This document shows, one piece after another, positions 55,029 through 63,680 of a stretch of 64,000 nt of DNA. Made by a program: the position numbers and the translations under genes. Numbering within the stretch: position 1 is the first letter of the stretch; every line of letters starts with the position of its first letter. This stretch comes from Bacillota bacterium. GTDB lineage: Bacteria; Bacillota; Clostridia; Oscillospirales; Acutalibacteraceae. Below the pieces are notes generated by a model that was not told where the DNA came from, made no database searches, and worked only from the letters and a program-made list of their open reading frames with translations. Location of the stretch: NCBI GenBank assembly GCA_023410445.1, contig JAEYPT010000005.1, forward strand, positions 1-64,000, written 5' to 3'.

Positions 55029-57122
55029 TTACATTACGCTGAACAGCAGTTCGCCGTAGGTCGGATACGGCAGGTATTTGGAACCAACCAACGCTTCGAT
55101 CGCATCGGCGGTCTTGCGGGTTTCCGTCATAAGAGCAAACACCGTGTTGCGGAAATAGGCGGCTTCCGCATAAGTATCCGCGAAGGATTTGTCGGCATTT
55201 ACCGCCGCATCCAGCTGGTCTGCCTGCTCGCTGAGCTTGGTTGCAAGCGGTGCGAGTTTCTTCAGCAGGGATTTTTCAAAGCCGCAGCAAAGCTCTTCGT
55301 CGACCTGTTTCTTCAGAACGGCAGTTTTGCTCAGATCCTTCATGTAGGAAGCGGTAGCCGGAAGAATATCCTTGTAGATCATATCGACCATGGTGAGCGC
55401 TTCAATGCTGATCTGCTTATAGTAATTTTCCAGCTGAATGTCGTAGCGGGAACGAACTTCCGTCTCGGTCAAAACGCCGAACTTGCCAAACAGCTTGATG
55501 TTTTCGGGTTTAATATAGTACGGCAGAGCTTCTACGGTGGAGCGGAGGTTCAGCAGACCGCGTTTTTCGGCTTCCGTAACCCATTCCGGCGCATAGTTGT
55601 TGCCGTTGAAGATAATGCGCTTATGTTCCTTGATGGTGCTCTGGATCAGCTTTGCAAGCGTTGCCTTAAAGTCATCCGCTTTTTCCAGCTCATCCGCGAA
55701 CTGGCACAGCACATCCGCAACGATCGTGTTCAGCATCATGTTCGGGCAGGCGATGGAATCGGAAGAACCGACCATGCGGAACTCGAACTTGTTGCCGGTG
55801 AAGGCAAACGGAGAGGTACGGTTGCGGTCCGTGGTGTCTTTGGGGAACCGAGGCAGCACGTCGGAGCCGATTTCCATGAATACTTTATCCTTCTGCGCAT
55901 AGGGCTTACCGCTCTCGATCGAATCAAGGACAGCGGTCAGCTCGTCGCCGAGGAACATGGAAACGATGGCCGGAGGCGCTTCGTTGGCACCCAGACGGTG
56001 ATCGTTGCCCGCGCTCGCGACGGAGATACGGAGCAGATCCTGATGTTCGTCAACCGCCTTGATGATGGCTGCGAGGAAGAGCAGGAACTGTGCGTTCTGA
56101 CGCGGGGAATCGCCGGGCTCCAGCAGGTTTTCGCCGTCGCTGGTGGACATGCTCCAGTTGTTGTGCTTGCCGCTACCGTTGATGCCGTCGAAGGGCTTCT
56201 CATGCAGCAGGCAGGTCAGGCCGTGCTTTGTGGCGACCTTTTTCATCAGCTCCATCGTGAGCTGGTTGTGGTCGGTTGCAACGTTGCTGGTCGTGAAGAT
56301 CGGCGCCAGCTCGTGCTGGGAAGGGGCTACCTCGTTATGCTCGGTCTTGGCAAGGATGCCGAGCTTCCAGAGTTCTTCGTTCAGGTCGTTCATGAACGCT
56401 GCGACGCGGGGCTTGATCACGCCGAAATAGTGATCTTCCAGTTCCTGGCCCTTCGGGGGCTTCGCGCCGAACAGGGTGCGGCCGGTATAAACGAGATCCT
56501 TGCGCTTTTCATACAGAGCCTTGTCCACAAGGAAATATTCCTGCTCCGGGCCGACCGTTGTGGTGACGTGCTTCGCGCCGGTGTTGCCGAACAGGCGGAG
56601 AATACGGACGGCCTGTTTGCTGATGGCGTCCATGGAACGAAGAAGCGGAGTTTTTTTATCCAGTGCTTCGCCGCCGTAGGAGCAGAATGCCGTCGGGATG
56701 CACAGGGAGTTTCCCTTGATGAAAGCGTCGCTGGTCGGGTCCCATGCAGTATAGCCGCGGGCTTCGAAGGTAGCGCGCAGGCCGCCGGACGGGAAGCTGG
56801 AGGCATCCGGTTCGCCCTTAATGAGCTCTTTGCCGGAGAACTCCATCAGAACTTTGCCGCAGCCTACGGGAGAGATGAAGCTGTCGTGCTTTTCCGCCGT
56901 GATTCCGGTCATCGGCTGGAACCAGTGTGTGAAATGGGTGGCGCCCTTTTCCAGAGCCCATTCCTTCATGGTGTTGGCTACGACGTCCGCAACCTTGGAG
57001 TCCAGGGGTTTACCCTGCTCACGTGTTTCCTTAAGAGCTTTGTACGTGTTCTTCGGAAGACGTTCCTTCATGACGGTGTCGTTAAATACGAGACTGCCAA
57101 ATAATTCAGGGACCTTGCTCAT
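55029..57122 (-). CDS. glnN: Glutamine synthetase type III
   Basis: The 697-residue enzyme makes glutamine from glutamate, ammonium and ATP. It has the GSIII-specific N-terminus (PELFGSLVFNDTVMKERLPK), the catalytic stretches GPEQEYFLVDKALY, AKTEHNEVAPSQHELAPIF and FDGINGSGKHNNWSM with the conserved ammonium and ATP sites, and NRTSPFAFTGNKFEFR. GSIII forms double-ring dodecamers and is common in Bacteroidetes and Clostridia. AGGGAGTGA lies upstream of the ATG. It has its own promoter and a striking hairpin right at the transcript start (57160-57203). It is divergent from the glutamate synthase operon, with which it completes GS-GOGAT. Confidence 0.97.
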   Translation of the reverse strand: MSKVPELFGSLVFNDTVMKERLPKNTYKALKETREQGKPLDSKVADVVANTMKEWALEKGATHFTHWFQPMTGITAEKHDSFISPVGCGKVLMEFSGKELIKGEPDASSFPSGGLRATFEARGYTAWDPTSDAFIKGNSLCIPTAFCSYGGEALDKKTPLLRSMDAISKQAVRILRLFGNTGAKHVTTTVGPEQEYFLVDKALYEKRKDLVYTGRTLFGAKPPKGQELEDHYFGVIKPRVAAFMNDLNEELWKLGILAKTEHNEVAPSQHELAPIFTTSNVATDHNQLTMELMKKVATKHGLTCLLHEKPFDGINGSGKHNNWSMSTSDGENLLEPGDSPRQNAQFLLFLAAIIKAVDEHQDLLRISVASAGNDHRLGANEAPPAIVSMFLGDELTAVLDSIESGKPYAQKDKVFMEIGSDVLPRFPKDTTDRNRTSPFAFTGNKFEFRMVGSSDSIACPNMMLNTIVADVLCQFADELEKADDFKATLAKLIQSTIKEHKRIIFNGNNYAPEWVTEAEKRGLLNLRSTVEALPYYIKPENIKLFGKFGVLTETEVRSRYDIQLENYYKQISIEALTMVDMIYKDILPATASYMKDLSKTAVLKKQVDEELCCGFEKSLLKKLAPLATKLSEQADQLDAAVNADKSFADTYAEAAYFRNTVFALMTETRKTADAIEALVGSKYLPYPTYGELLFSVM

Positions 57123-57150
57123 CAGAAATTCACTCCCTATATAATTTTAC

Positions 57151-57203
57151 AAAAAATAAAAAGACGTTCTAAGGGTATGACAAATAACCCTTACAACATC
57201 TTT
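57151..57203 (-). promoter_or_regulatory. Terminator-like hairpin in the leader of the glutamine synthetase gene
   Basis: The stem joins 57187-57203 with 57160-57176 (about 17 pairs including one mismatch and one wobble) and is followed on the minus strand by TTTTTATTTTTT. It starts about eight bases after the predicted transcription start and ends 29 bases before the ATG, so it looks like an attenuator. Confidence 0.65.
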
Positions 57204-57217
57204 GCTGTATTGTTTTC

Positions 57218-57246
57218 ATTATATTGCTCCGGCAGCCAAAAGTCAA
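57218..57246 (-). promoter_or_regulatory. Promoter of the glutamine synthetase gene
   Basis: On the minus strand TTGACT and TATAAT are 17 bases apart. Confidence 0.82.
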
Positions 57247-57364
57247 TTGCACAGGGGCAAAATAGCCGAATTTGAAGGAATGCTGCAAAACGGAACGCTT
57301 GTCATAATATTATTATGGAATACAACCAAAATGCAGGGAGATAAGGGAAATTATGCAAACCCAC

Positions 57365-57393
57365 TTGACTTTAATAGATAAACAATATATCAT
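57365..57393 (+). promoter_or_regulatory. Promoter of the glutamate synthase operon
   Basis: TTGACT and TATCAT are 17 bases apart. A leader of about 155 bases follows, AT-rich at first, with a GC-rich hairpin region near 57483-57511; no known riboswitch is recognised. Confidence 0.65.
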
Positions 57394-57555
57394 TAAAAAA
57401 CAAATTAAAATAAGTTTTAATCCAAAGAACGTTAAATAATTAATGCATCCCAATGGCAGGATTTCCCTGACCCCGTTCAAAAAGGCGGAACGGGCCGGCT
57501 GGAGAGCCGCCTGCGGGGGCAGATGCGATTTTTCTGCAGGGAGGCTTACTTGAAT

Positions 57556-58650
57556 ATGCAGACAGAGGGAAATGTGAGAATCCCCTCCGGATGTGCCATA
57601 TCCGGAATTATTTCGCGCAGCGGGGAGCGCTTCAGCGGGGAAGGAATCATCCGTTCCATCGAGCCGATGCACGACCGCTCCAACGGCCTGGGCGGCGGCT
57701 TTGCCGCTTACGGCATCTATCCGCACAACCGTGATCTTTACGCGATTCACGTCTTTTATGACAGCGTGCGCGCGAAGGAGGAGTGCGAGCAGGCGATCGG
57801 AGCCGCCTTCGATCTTTCGGTATCGGAAAAAATACCGACGCGCCGCATCCCGGAAATCACCGACGAACCGGCCATCTGGCGCTATTTTGGGCTTCCGTAT
57901 GCCAAGGCTCTGGAGGATACCGGCCTGGATGAGCGGGAATTTGTTGCGCGCTTTGTCATGAAGGTGAACACCCAGATCCGTGGGGCCTATGTGTTCAGCA
58001 GCGGCAAGAACATGGGCGTTTTCAAGGCGGTTGGCTTCCCCGAGGACGTCGGGCGTTTCTACCGACTGGAAGAGTACGAAGGATACTGCTGGACGGCGCA
58101 CGGGCGTTACCCGACGAACACGCCGGGCTGGTGGGGCGGCGCGCATCCGTTTGCGCTCCTGGATTATTCCATTGTACATAACGGCGAGATTTCCTCCTAC
58201 GACGCAAACCGGCGCTTTATTGAAATGTTCGGCTACGACTGCACCCTCCTGACCGATACGGAGGTTATTACCTATATCATTGATTACCTCCATCGCCGTC
58301 AGGGCCTGAGTTTAAAGGAAACGGCGGACGTAATCGCGGCGCCCTTCTGGAACGAGATTTCGCGCATGGATGAAAAAGAAAAAGCGCGTTACACGTATCT
58401 GCGCAACGTATATGCCAGCCTGCTGATCACGGGGCCGTTCTCCATTCTCCTCGGTTACACGGGCGGGCTGATGGCTTTGAACGACCGCCTGAAGCTGCGC
58501 TCCATGGTGGTGGCCGAAAAGGGAGACCGCACTTATGTGGCCAGCGAAGAGTGCGCAATCCGCACTATCGAGCCCGAACTTGACCGTATCTGGTCGCCGC
58601 GCGGCGGCGAACCGGTGATTATTCCGCTTTACGAGGGGGTGCAGGCGTAA
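57556..58650 (+). CDS. Glutamate synthase, glutaminase (class II amidotransferase) subunit
   Basis: The 364-residue protein is the separate glutaminase component of a split GOGAT. The likely catalytic Cys is C13 in IPSGCAISGIISRSGERFSG, so about 12 residues must be removed to expose it. Other family residues are HDRSNGLGGGFAAYGIYP, HGRYPTNTPGWWGGAHPF and HNGEISSYDANRRF. It releases ammonia from glutamine for the FMN subunit. ATG 57556 is 11 bases after GGGAGG; TTG 57550 is an alternative. The stop overlaps the next ATG by one base (TAATG), so the subunits are made together. Confidence 0.92.
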   Translation: MQTEGNVRIPSGCAISGIISRSGERFSGEGIIRSIEPMHDRSNGLGGGFAAYGIYPHNRDLYAIHVFYDSVRAKEECEQAIGAAFDLSVSEKIPTRRIPEITDEPAIWRYFGLPYAKALEDTGLDEREFVARFVMKVNTQIRGAYVFSSGKNMGVFKAVGFPEDVGRFYRLEEYEGYCWTAHGRYPTNTPGWWGGAHPFALLDYSIVHNGEISSYDANRRFIEMFGYDCTLLTDTEVITYIIDYLHRRQGLSLKETADVIAAPFWNEISRMDEKEKARYTYLRNVYASLLITGPFSILLGYTGGLMALNDRLKLRSMVVAEKGDRTYVASEECAIRTIEPELDRIWSPRGGEPVIIPLYEGVQA

Positions 58651-60158
58651 TGGCAGTCGAATATATCATTCCCGAATTCGAAGTGCTGCGTGATCCGCAG
58701 CGCTGCATCGCGTGCCGCGTCTGTGAGCGCCAGTGCTCGAATGAGGTGCATTCCTACGACCCGGAGAACAACCGGATGAAGAGCGACGAGTCGAAATGCG
58801 TGGATTGCCACCGCTGCGTGGCCCTCTGCCCGACCCACGCGCTGAAGATCGTAAAGAATCAGGACACGTTCCGCCAGAACGCGAACTGGAGCAACGACAC
58901 CATCGGCGAAATTTACCGGCAGGCGGAAACGGGCGGCATGCTGCTTTCTTCGATGGGCAATCCGCGTTCGTTCCCGGTTTACTGGGATAAGATGGTTATT
59001 AACGCGTCTCAGGTGACGAATCCGTCCATCGACCCGCTGCGTGAACCGATGGAAACGAAGACCTTTCTCGGCAAGCGCCCCGAAAAGATGGAGCGCAACG
59101 CCGACGGCAGTCTGAACACGACGAATCTTCCGCCTCAGCTCAAGCTGGAGGTGCCGATTCTGTTCTCCGCCATGAGCTACGGTTCCATCAGCTACAACGC
59201 GCATGAAAGCCTCGCGCGCGCCGCGCAGGAGCTTGGTACCTATTACAACACCGGCGAGGGCGGACTGCACGAAGACTTTTATCAGTACGGCCCGAATACC
59301 ATTGTACAGGTCGCATCCGGACGTTTCGGGGTCCATAAGGGCTATCTGGACGCCGGAGCCGCCATCGAAATCAAGATCGGGCAGGGCGCGAAGCCGGGCA
59401 TCGGCGGACATCTGCCGGGTTCGAAGAGTGTGGGCGACGTTTCGCGCACGCGCATGATCCCGGAGGGAAGCGACGCGATTTCGCCCGCACCCCACCACGA
59501 CATCTATTCGATTGAGGACCTGCGCCAGCTGGTGTATTCTTTGAAGGAAGCAACCAACTATCAGAAGCCGGTCATCGTAAAGATCGCCGCCGTGCACAAC
59601 GTGGCGGCCATCGCGAGCGGGATTGCCCGCAGCGGTGCGGATATCATCGCAATCGACGGCTTCCGCGGCGGCACCGGCGCGGCACCGACCCGCATCCGCG
59701 ACAACGTCGGAATTCCGATCGAGCTTGCGCTCGCCGCCGTCGACGAACGGCTCCGGCAGGAGAAAATCCGGAACAACGTGTCCCTGATCGTGGGCGGAAG
59801 CATCCGCAATTCCGCGGATATCATCAAAGCGATTGCGCTCGGCGCGGACGCCGTGTACATCGCAACCGCGGCGCTGATGGCGCTCGGCTGCCACCTGTGC
59901 CGCACCTGCCAGACGGGCAAGTGCAACTGGGGCATCGCGACTCAGCGGCCAGACCTCGTCAAGCGCCTGAATCCGGATATCGGCTACAAACGCCTGGTGA
60001 ACCTCGTCTCCGCCTGGCAGCACGAGATCATGGAAATGATGGGCGGCATGGGCATCAACTCCATTGAGGCGCTCCGCGGCAACCGCCTGATGCTGCGCGG
60101 CGTGGGCCTCAACGAGAAAGAGCTTGAGATTCTCGGAATCAAGCATGCGGGGGAATAA
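58650..60158 (+). CDS. Glutamate synthase, FMN-binding catalytic subunit with ferredoxin domain
   Basis: The 502-residue protein joins an N-terminal 2[4Fe-4S] ferredoxin domain (C19, C22, C25, C29 and C50, C53, C56, C60) to the glutamate synthase barrel. FMN and substrate residues lie in SAMSYGSISYNAHESLARAA, GEGGLHEDF and GGTGAAPTRIRDNVG. The [3Fe-4S] cluster is at LGCHLCRTCQTGKCNWG. This is the archaeal-type arrangement, where amidotransferase, FMN barrel and GXGXG domains are separate proteins. It combines 2-oxoglutarate with ammonia and reduces the product to glutamate. It is followed by the electron-transfer genes of the same operon. Confidence 0.95.
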   Translation: MAVEYIIPEFEVLRDPQRCIACRVCERQCSNEVHSYDPENNRMKSDESKCVDCHRCVALCPTHALKIVKNQDTFRQNANWSNDTIGEIYRQAETGGMLLSSMGNPRSFPVYWDKMVINASQVTNPSIDPLREPMETKTFLGKRPEKMERNADGSLNTTNLPPQLKLEVPILFSAMSYGSISYNAHESLARAAQELGTYYNTGEGGLHEDFYQYGPNTIVQVASGRFGVHKGYLDAGAAIEIKIGQGAKPGIGGHLPGSKSVGDVSRTRMIPEGSDAISPAPHHDIYSIEDLRQLVYSLKEATNYQKPVIVKIAAVHNVAAIASGIARSGADIIAIDGFRGGTGAAPTRIRDNVGIPIELALAAVDERLRQEKIRNNVSLIVGGSIRNSADIIKAIALGADAVYIATAALMALGCHLCRTCQTGKCNWGIATQRPDLVKRLNPDIGYKRLVNLVSAWQHEIMEMMGGMGINSIEALRGNRLMLRGVGLNEKELEILGIKHAGE

Positions 60159-60161
60159 GCG

Positions 60162-60593
60162 ATGAAACGTGTTTATGTGAATGAAAAATGGTGCCTTGGG
60201 TGCCATCTGTGCGAATACAACTGCGCCTTTGCCAATTCCGGCGAAACCGATATGGTCAAGGCGCTCAAGGATGTAAAGATTCACCCCCGCATCCAGATTG
60301 AGGGCGAGAATAAAATCAGCTTTGCGGTTTCGTGCCGCCACTGCACCGATCCCATCTGCGTGAAAAGCTGCATCACCGGCGCGCTGACTCGCACGGATGG
60401 CATCATCCATGTGAATAAGGACAAATGCGTCGGCTGTTACACCTGCATTCTGGTTTGCCCCTACGGCGCGGTTATGCCGTCGCCGGACGGCCACGCGATT
60501 CAGAAATGCGAGCTCTGCACCGACAATTCGTTCGGTGAGCCTGCCTGCGTCAAGGGCTGCCCCAACCGGGCAATCGTGTTTGAGGAGAGGTGA
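60162..60593 (+). CDS. Polyferredoxin-like 4Fe-4S electron-transfer subunit
   Basis: The 143-residue protein binds up to four [4Fe-4S] clusters: C11, C14, C17, C21; C58, C61, C66, C70; C89, C92, C95, C99; and C116, C119, C129, C133. The pattern matches HycB/DmsB-type subunits. It lies three bases after the FMN subunit and six bases before the flavin oxidoreductase, so it probably passes electrons between them. The ribosome site before ATG is weak (GGGGGAATAAGCG), which suggests coupling. The role in this complex is inferred from position. Confidence 0.9.
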   Translation: MKRVYVNEKWCLGCHLCEYNCAFANSGETDMVKALKDVKIHPRIQIEGENKISFAVSCRHCTDPICVKSCITGALTRTDGIIHVNKDKCVGCYTCILVCPYGAVMPSPDGHAIQKCELCTDNSFGEPACVKGCPNRAIVFEER

Positions 60594-60599
60594 GCGAAA

Positions 60600-61829
60600 A
60601 TGAATTATGTCATTCTCGGAAATTCCGCGGCGGCGGTCGGCTGCATTGAGGGAATCCGTTCCGTCGATCAAACCGGTTCGATTACGGTCATCTCCGACGA
60701 ACCGTACCCGGTTTATTCCCGCCCGCTGATCTCCTACCTGCTGGAAGGGCGGACGACGCTGGAGAAAATGAGATACCGCCCCGACGATTTCTATGAAAAG
60801 AACAATGTGAAAACCATCCTCGGTGTAAAGGCCGAAAAAGTGGATTCGAGCGCGAAAACAGTTCTCTTGGAAAACGGGGAGTCCGTTGCGTACGACCGGC
60901 TGCTGATTGCGACCGGTTCGCGCCCGTTCGTTCCGCCGATGGAGGGCCTTGACCGTGTGGAGAAAAAGTTCTCCTTTATGAAGCTGGACGATGCGAAGGC
61001 GCTGGAATCGGAGCTCACGAAGGAAAGCCGTGTACTCATCGTCGGCGCTGGCCTGATCGGCCTCAAATGCGCCGAGGGCATCCGCGACCGCGTGCAATCG
61101 ATCACCGTGATCGATCTGGCCGATCGCATTTTGCCGAGCATCCTCGACGAAGAGGGCTCCGCAATGATGAAGGAATTCCTGGAGGGCCAGGGCCTTACCT
61201 TCCATCTAAACGACAGCGTCGCGCAGTTCGGCCCGGACGGCGCGGAGCTGAAAAGCGGAAAATGGGTTAGCTTTGATCTTCTTGTTGTCGCAGTCGGCGT
61301 TCGGCCGAACACGCAGCTTGCCGCCGAGGCGGGTTGTCAGGTTGGCCGCGGCGTCACCATCGACGACCACAGCCGCACCAGCATGCCGGATATCTACGCG
61401 GCGGGCGACTGCTGCGAGTGCCTCGACATTGCCGACGGGCAGACCCGTATCCTCGCCATCCTTCCCAACGCCTATTTGCAGGGGGAAACGGCCGGCGTCA
61501 ATATGGCCGGCGGCGAAAAAGTATTCGACAAGGCCATCCCGATGAACGCAATCGGATTTTTCGGCCAGCATATCATCACCGCCGGAAGTTATGACGGCGA
61601 GGAGTGGACGGAAAAATCCAATGATACCTATAAAAAGCTGATCACGAAGGACAATCGGCTCCGGGGCTTTATCCTGATCGGGAACGTCGCGCGGGCCGGT
61701 ATCTACACGGCGATGATCCGCGAAGCCACACCGATCGATTCCGTCGATTTCGAGCTGATGAAGCAGAAGCCGCAGCTCATGGCGTTCGCGTTCGATCAGC
61801 GCGCGGCGAAGCTCGGAGGTGCAAAATGA
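60600..61829 (+). CDS. FAD-dependent pyridine nucleotide oxidoreductase of the glutamate synthase operon
   Basis: The 409-residue protein has an N-terminal FAD motif (YVILGNSAAAVGCIEGIR), the NAD(P)-binding motif VLIVGAGLIGLKCAEG and a late FAD motif SMPDIYAAGDCCEC. It resembles the rubredoxin/nitrite reductase-type branch of flavin reductases. In this operon it should take electrons from NAD(P)H and feed the Fe-S subunits of GOGAT, replacing the usual small subunit GltD, whose sequence it does not closely resemble. GAGAGG precedes ATG. Its last four bases overlap the next gene (ATGA). Confidence 0.92.
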   Translation: MNYVILGNSAAAVGCIEGIRSVDQTGSITVISDEPYPVYSRPLISYLLEGRTTLEKMRYRPDDFYEKNNVKTILGVKAEKVDSSAKTVLLENGESVAYDRLLIATGSRPFVPPMEGLDRVEKKFSFMKLDDAKALESELTKESRVLIVGAGLIGLKCAEGIRDRVQSITVIDLADRILPSILDEEGSAMMKEFLEGQGLTFHLNDSVAQFGPDGAELKSGKWVSFDLLVVAVGVRPNTQLAAEAGCQVGRGVTIDDHSRTSMPDIYAAGDCCECLDIADGQTRILAILPNAYLQGETAGVNMAGGEKVFDKAIPMNAIGFFGQHIITAGSYDGEEWTEKSNDTYKKLITKDNRLRGFILIGNVARAGIYTAMIREATPIDSVDFELMKQKPQLMAFAFDQRAAKLGGAK

Positions 61830-62551
61830 TTCGGATTGATGCACAGGGAAAACAGTTCCGTGAGCTCAACGAGGAGATCCGCGATTCCAAGGAAGCGGAA
61901 ATCACGTTGGAAAACTGCATGGGACAGCGGTATATCGGCGCGGGCATGGGCCAGAAGACGCTGCAGATCAACGGCGTGCCAGGCAACGATCTCGGCTGCT
62001 ACTTGAACGGTGGGACCATCCGGGTTTCCGGCAATGCGCAGGACCAGACCGGCGACACCATGAACGGCGGGGCCATCATCGTGGAGGGCTCAAGCGGCGA
62101 CGCCACCGGGTACTCCATGCGCGGCGGAAAAATCTTCGTTCGTGGCAACGCGGGCTACCGCGTGGGCATTCACATGAAGGCGTATAAAACCCAGCAGCCG
62201 CTGATCGTCGTGGGCGGGGAAGCGGGCAGCTTTCTCGGCGAATATCAGGCAGGCGGCACGATCATCGTGCTGGGACTGAATTCGCGGAAGAAAACGCCGG
62301 TCGGCAATCTGTGCTGCACCGGAATGCACGGCGGTCGGATGTATCTGCGCTGCGACGAGCTTCCGGAGGACCTGCCCGGGCAGGTGAATGCCGCCCCGGC
62401 GACGCCAGAGGATATGGCGGCCATCGACGGACATCTTGACGAATTTTGCCGGACGTTTTCGCTTGATAAGGCGGAAATTCTGAAAAAATCGTTCTATGTG
62501 ATTACGCCGAACACGAAAAACCCGTACCGTTCGCTTTATACGTTCCACTGA
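61826..62551 (+). CDS. Glutamate synthase GXGXG-domain subunit
   Basis: The 241-residue protein is the C-terminal right-handed beta-helix of the large GOGAT subunit as a separate chain. Its repeats are plain: GNDLGCYLNGGTIRVSGNA, GDTMNGGAIIVEGSSGD, GYSMRGGKIFVRGNAGYRVG and GEYQAGGTIIVLGL. In large GOGAT this domain holds the other domains in place and does no chemistry itself. The ATG overlaps the preceding stop by four bases, and GGAGG lies upstream. It is the last gene of the operon; no strong terminator follows directly. Confidence 0.94.
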   Translation: MIRIDAQGKQFRELNEEIRDSKEAEITLENCMGQRYIGAGMGQKTLQINGVPGNDLGCYLNGGTIRVSGNAQDQTGDTMNGGAIIVEGSSGDATGYSMRGGKIFVRGNAGYRVGIHMKAYKTQQPLIVVGGEAGSFLGEYQAGGTIIVLGLNSRKKTPVGNLCCTGMHGGRMYLRCDELPEDLPGQVNAAPATPEDMAAIDGHLDEFCRTFSLDKAEILKKSFYVITPNTKNPYRSLYTFH

Positions 62552-62676
62552 GCCGCTTTAATCAATCAAAAATGCCGGTCGTCCCGAACTGAATTGACGC
62601 CCCAAAGCGGATCAGTATGTCTGCTGAATCACTTTGAGGTCTCGTTCAGAAAAGGGCGGCCGGTTGTCTTTTTCAT

Positions 62677-62913
62677 TTATTCTGTCTTTTCGGACAACAT
62701 AAAAAGGCTTAAGGCAAGAAGGACGCCGGGGAAAGCAAATAGCTGCGGAGCGGAAATAAGGAATACCCACATGGTTAAAAACGGATTGGAATACCCTGTC
62801 AACTGTAAGATCGTAGCTGCGGTGTAGAGAAGAATAAAAATAGCAACGGCCGCAAGGCAGAAATGCCAAGGGTGATTGGAAGCGTTTTGCCGGAATGATC
62901 CGGCTGCATGCAT
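62677..62913 (-). CDS. Small two-helix membrane protein, tentative
   Basis: The 78-residue frame encodes two hydrophobic helices (FCLAAVAIFILLYTAATIL and FLISAPQLFAFPGVLLALSLF) joined by a short loop. Hydrophobicity and codon use suggest a real protein. A minus-strand promoter lies at 62946-62974. There is no clear ribosome site before the first ATG, and a perfect hairpin (GCCGGA/TCCGGC at 62889-62904) lies just inside the frame, so the true start is unsure. I do not recognise a family. Confidence 0.42.
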   Translation of the reverse strand: MHAAGSFRQNASNHPWHFCLAAVAIFILLYTAATILQLTGYSNPFLTMWVFLISAPQLFAFPGVLLALSLFMLSEKTE

Positions 62914-62945
62914 TGAATTTACAGTTTATAATATTCTTATAAAGA

Positions 62946-62974
62946 TTATTAGCACTTCGGGTAGTTAAAGTCAA
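62946..62974 (-). promoter_or_regulatory. Minus-strand promoter before the small membrane protein
   Basis: TTGACT and TAATAA are 17 bases apart, 33 bases before the first ATG. Confidence 0.55.
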
Positions 62975-63043
62975 TCCGGCTAAAATTTTTTGTTCGAAAT
63001 TCACACCCCGGTATCCGGTTCTCCGTTCGGCAAAACTTTCGTC

Positions 63044-63072
63044 TTGCACGAAGATTAAAATTGTATTATACT
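63044..63072 (+). promoter_or_regulatory. Promoter of the CrtO-like gene
   Basis: TTGCAC and TATACT are 17 bases apart, 75 bases before the ATG. Confidence 0.6.
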
Positions 63073-63146
63073 AATATTAACTTAGCGCATAGCATAGGAT
63101 AGAAAGGCAGACCGTTTGGCCTATTTTTTGTCGGGAAGTGATGAGG

Positions 63147-63662
63147 ATGCTTAAAAACCTTTCGTTTCTGAATATGCTGGTATGGAATATGGTTTTGATC
63201 GGGCTTTGGCATCTTGTGGTTTTTCTGGCATGCACGAAGTCCCCGAACTCCAAATTCGATCCCGCAAAATCGCGCTACTCGGCCAAACCGTGGGAGCACG
63301 GCGGCCGGTGGTACCGGGATAATCTAAAAATACAGCTGTGGAAGGACCGCCTGCCGCAGCATATCGGGAAAGACGGCTTTTCCAAGCAGCATCTGACGGA
63401 TCTTTCGGTCGATTACCTGGATCAGTTCATTCTGGAAACCTGCCGTGGGGAATGGATGCACTTGAAAAACTGCATTTGCGCCATTCTGGTTCTGTTGATT
63501 AACCCACTTTTGGTGGGGCTGATTGCCTCGTTCTTTATTCTGCTGGGCAATCTTCCGTTCGCAATCGTGCAGCGTTACAACCGCTTCCGCCTGCAGGTGC
63601 TCCGGAAACGGCGCCTGCGTGAAATGCGTCCGACCGGCGTGGAGCAGACTGTTACGGCATGA
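63147..63662 (+). CDS. CrtO-like acyltransferase (glycosyl-4,4'-diaponeurosporenoate acyltransferase family)
   Basis: The 171-residue membrane protein has a hydrophobic N-terminal helix, then WEHGGRWYRDNLKIQLWKDRLPQHIG and GFSKQHL, the marks of the CrtO/staphyloxanthin acyltransferase family. Further helices follow (ICAILVLLINPLLVGLIASFFILL) and a basic tail. In Staphylococcus the enzyme esterifies a carotenoid glucoside. No carotenoid genes are near, and most clostridial homologues probably acylate another glycolipid. ATG 63147 is eight bases after GGGAAG; GTG 63138 and ATG 63141 overlap that site. Confidence 0.78.
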   Translation: MLKNLSFLNMLVWNMVLIGLWHLVVFLACTKSPNSKFDPAKSRYSAKPWEHGGRWYRDNLKIQLWKDRLPQHIGKDGFSKQHLTDLSVDYLDQFILETCRGEWMHLKNCICAILVLLINPLLVGLIASFFILLGNLPFAIVQRYNRFRLQVLRKRRLREMRPTGVEQTVTA

Positions 63663-63680
63663 ATACGGATCGATAAAAAC

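Noticed and set aside
55623..57104. A 493-codon plus-strand frame opposite glutamine synthetase
   Set aside because: Shadow of glnN; composition and lack of motifs argue against a real protein.
58629..61205. An 858-codon open frame on the minus strand across the glutamate synthase genes
   Set aside because: It lies fully antisense to three well-supported genes in high-GC codons, which often keep the opposite frame open. The product is Arg/His/Ala-rich with no family pattern, signal or ribosome site.
62612..63049. A 145-codon minus-strand frame overlapping the small membrane protein
   Set aside because: Composition is patchy, and it crosses promoters on both strands; the shorter frame 62677-62913 has better hydrophobic structure.
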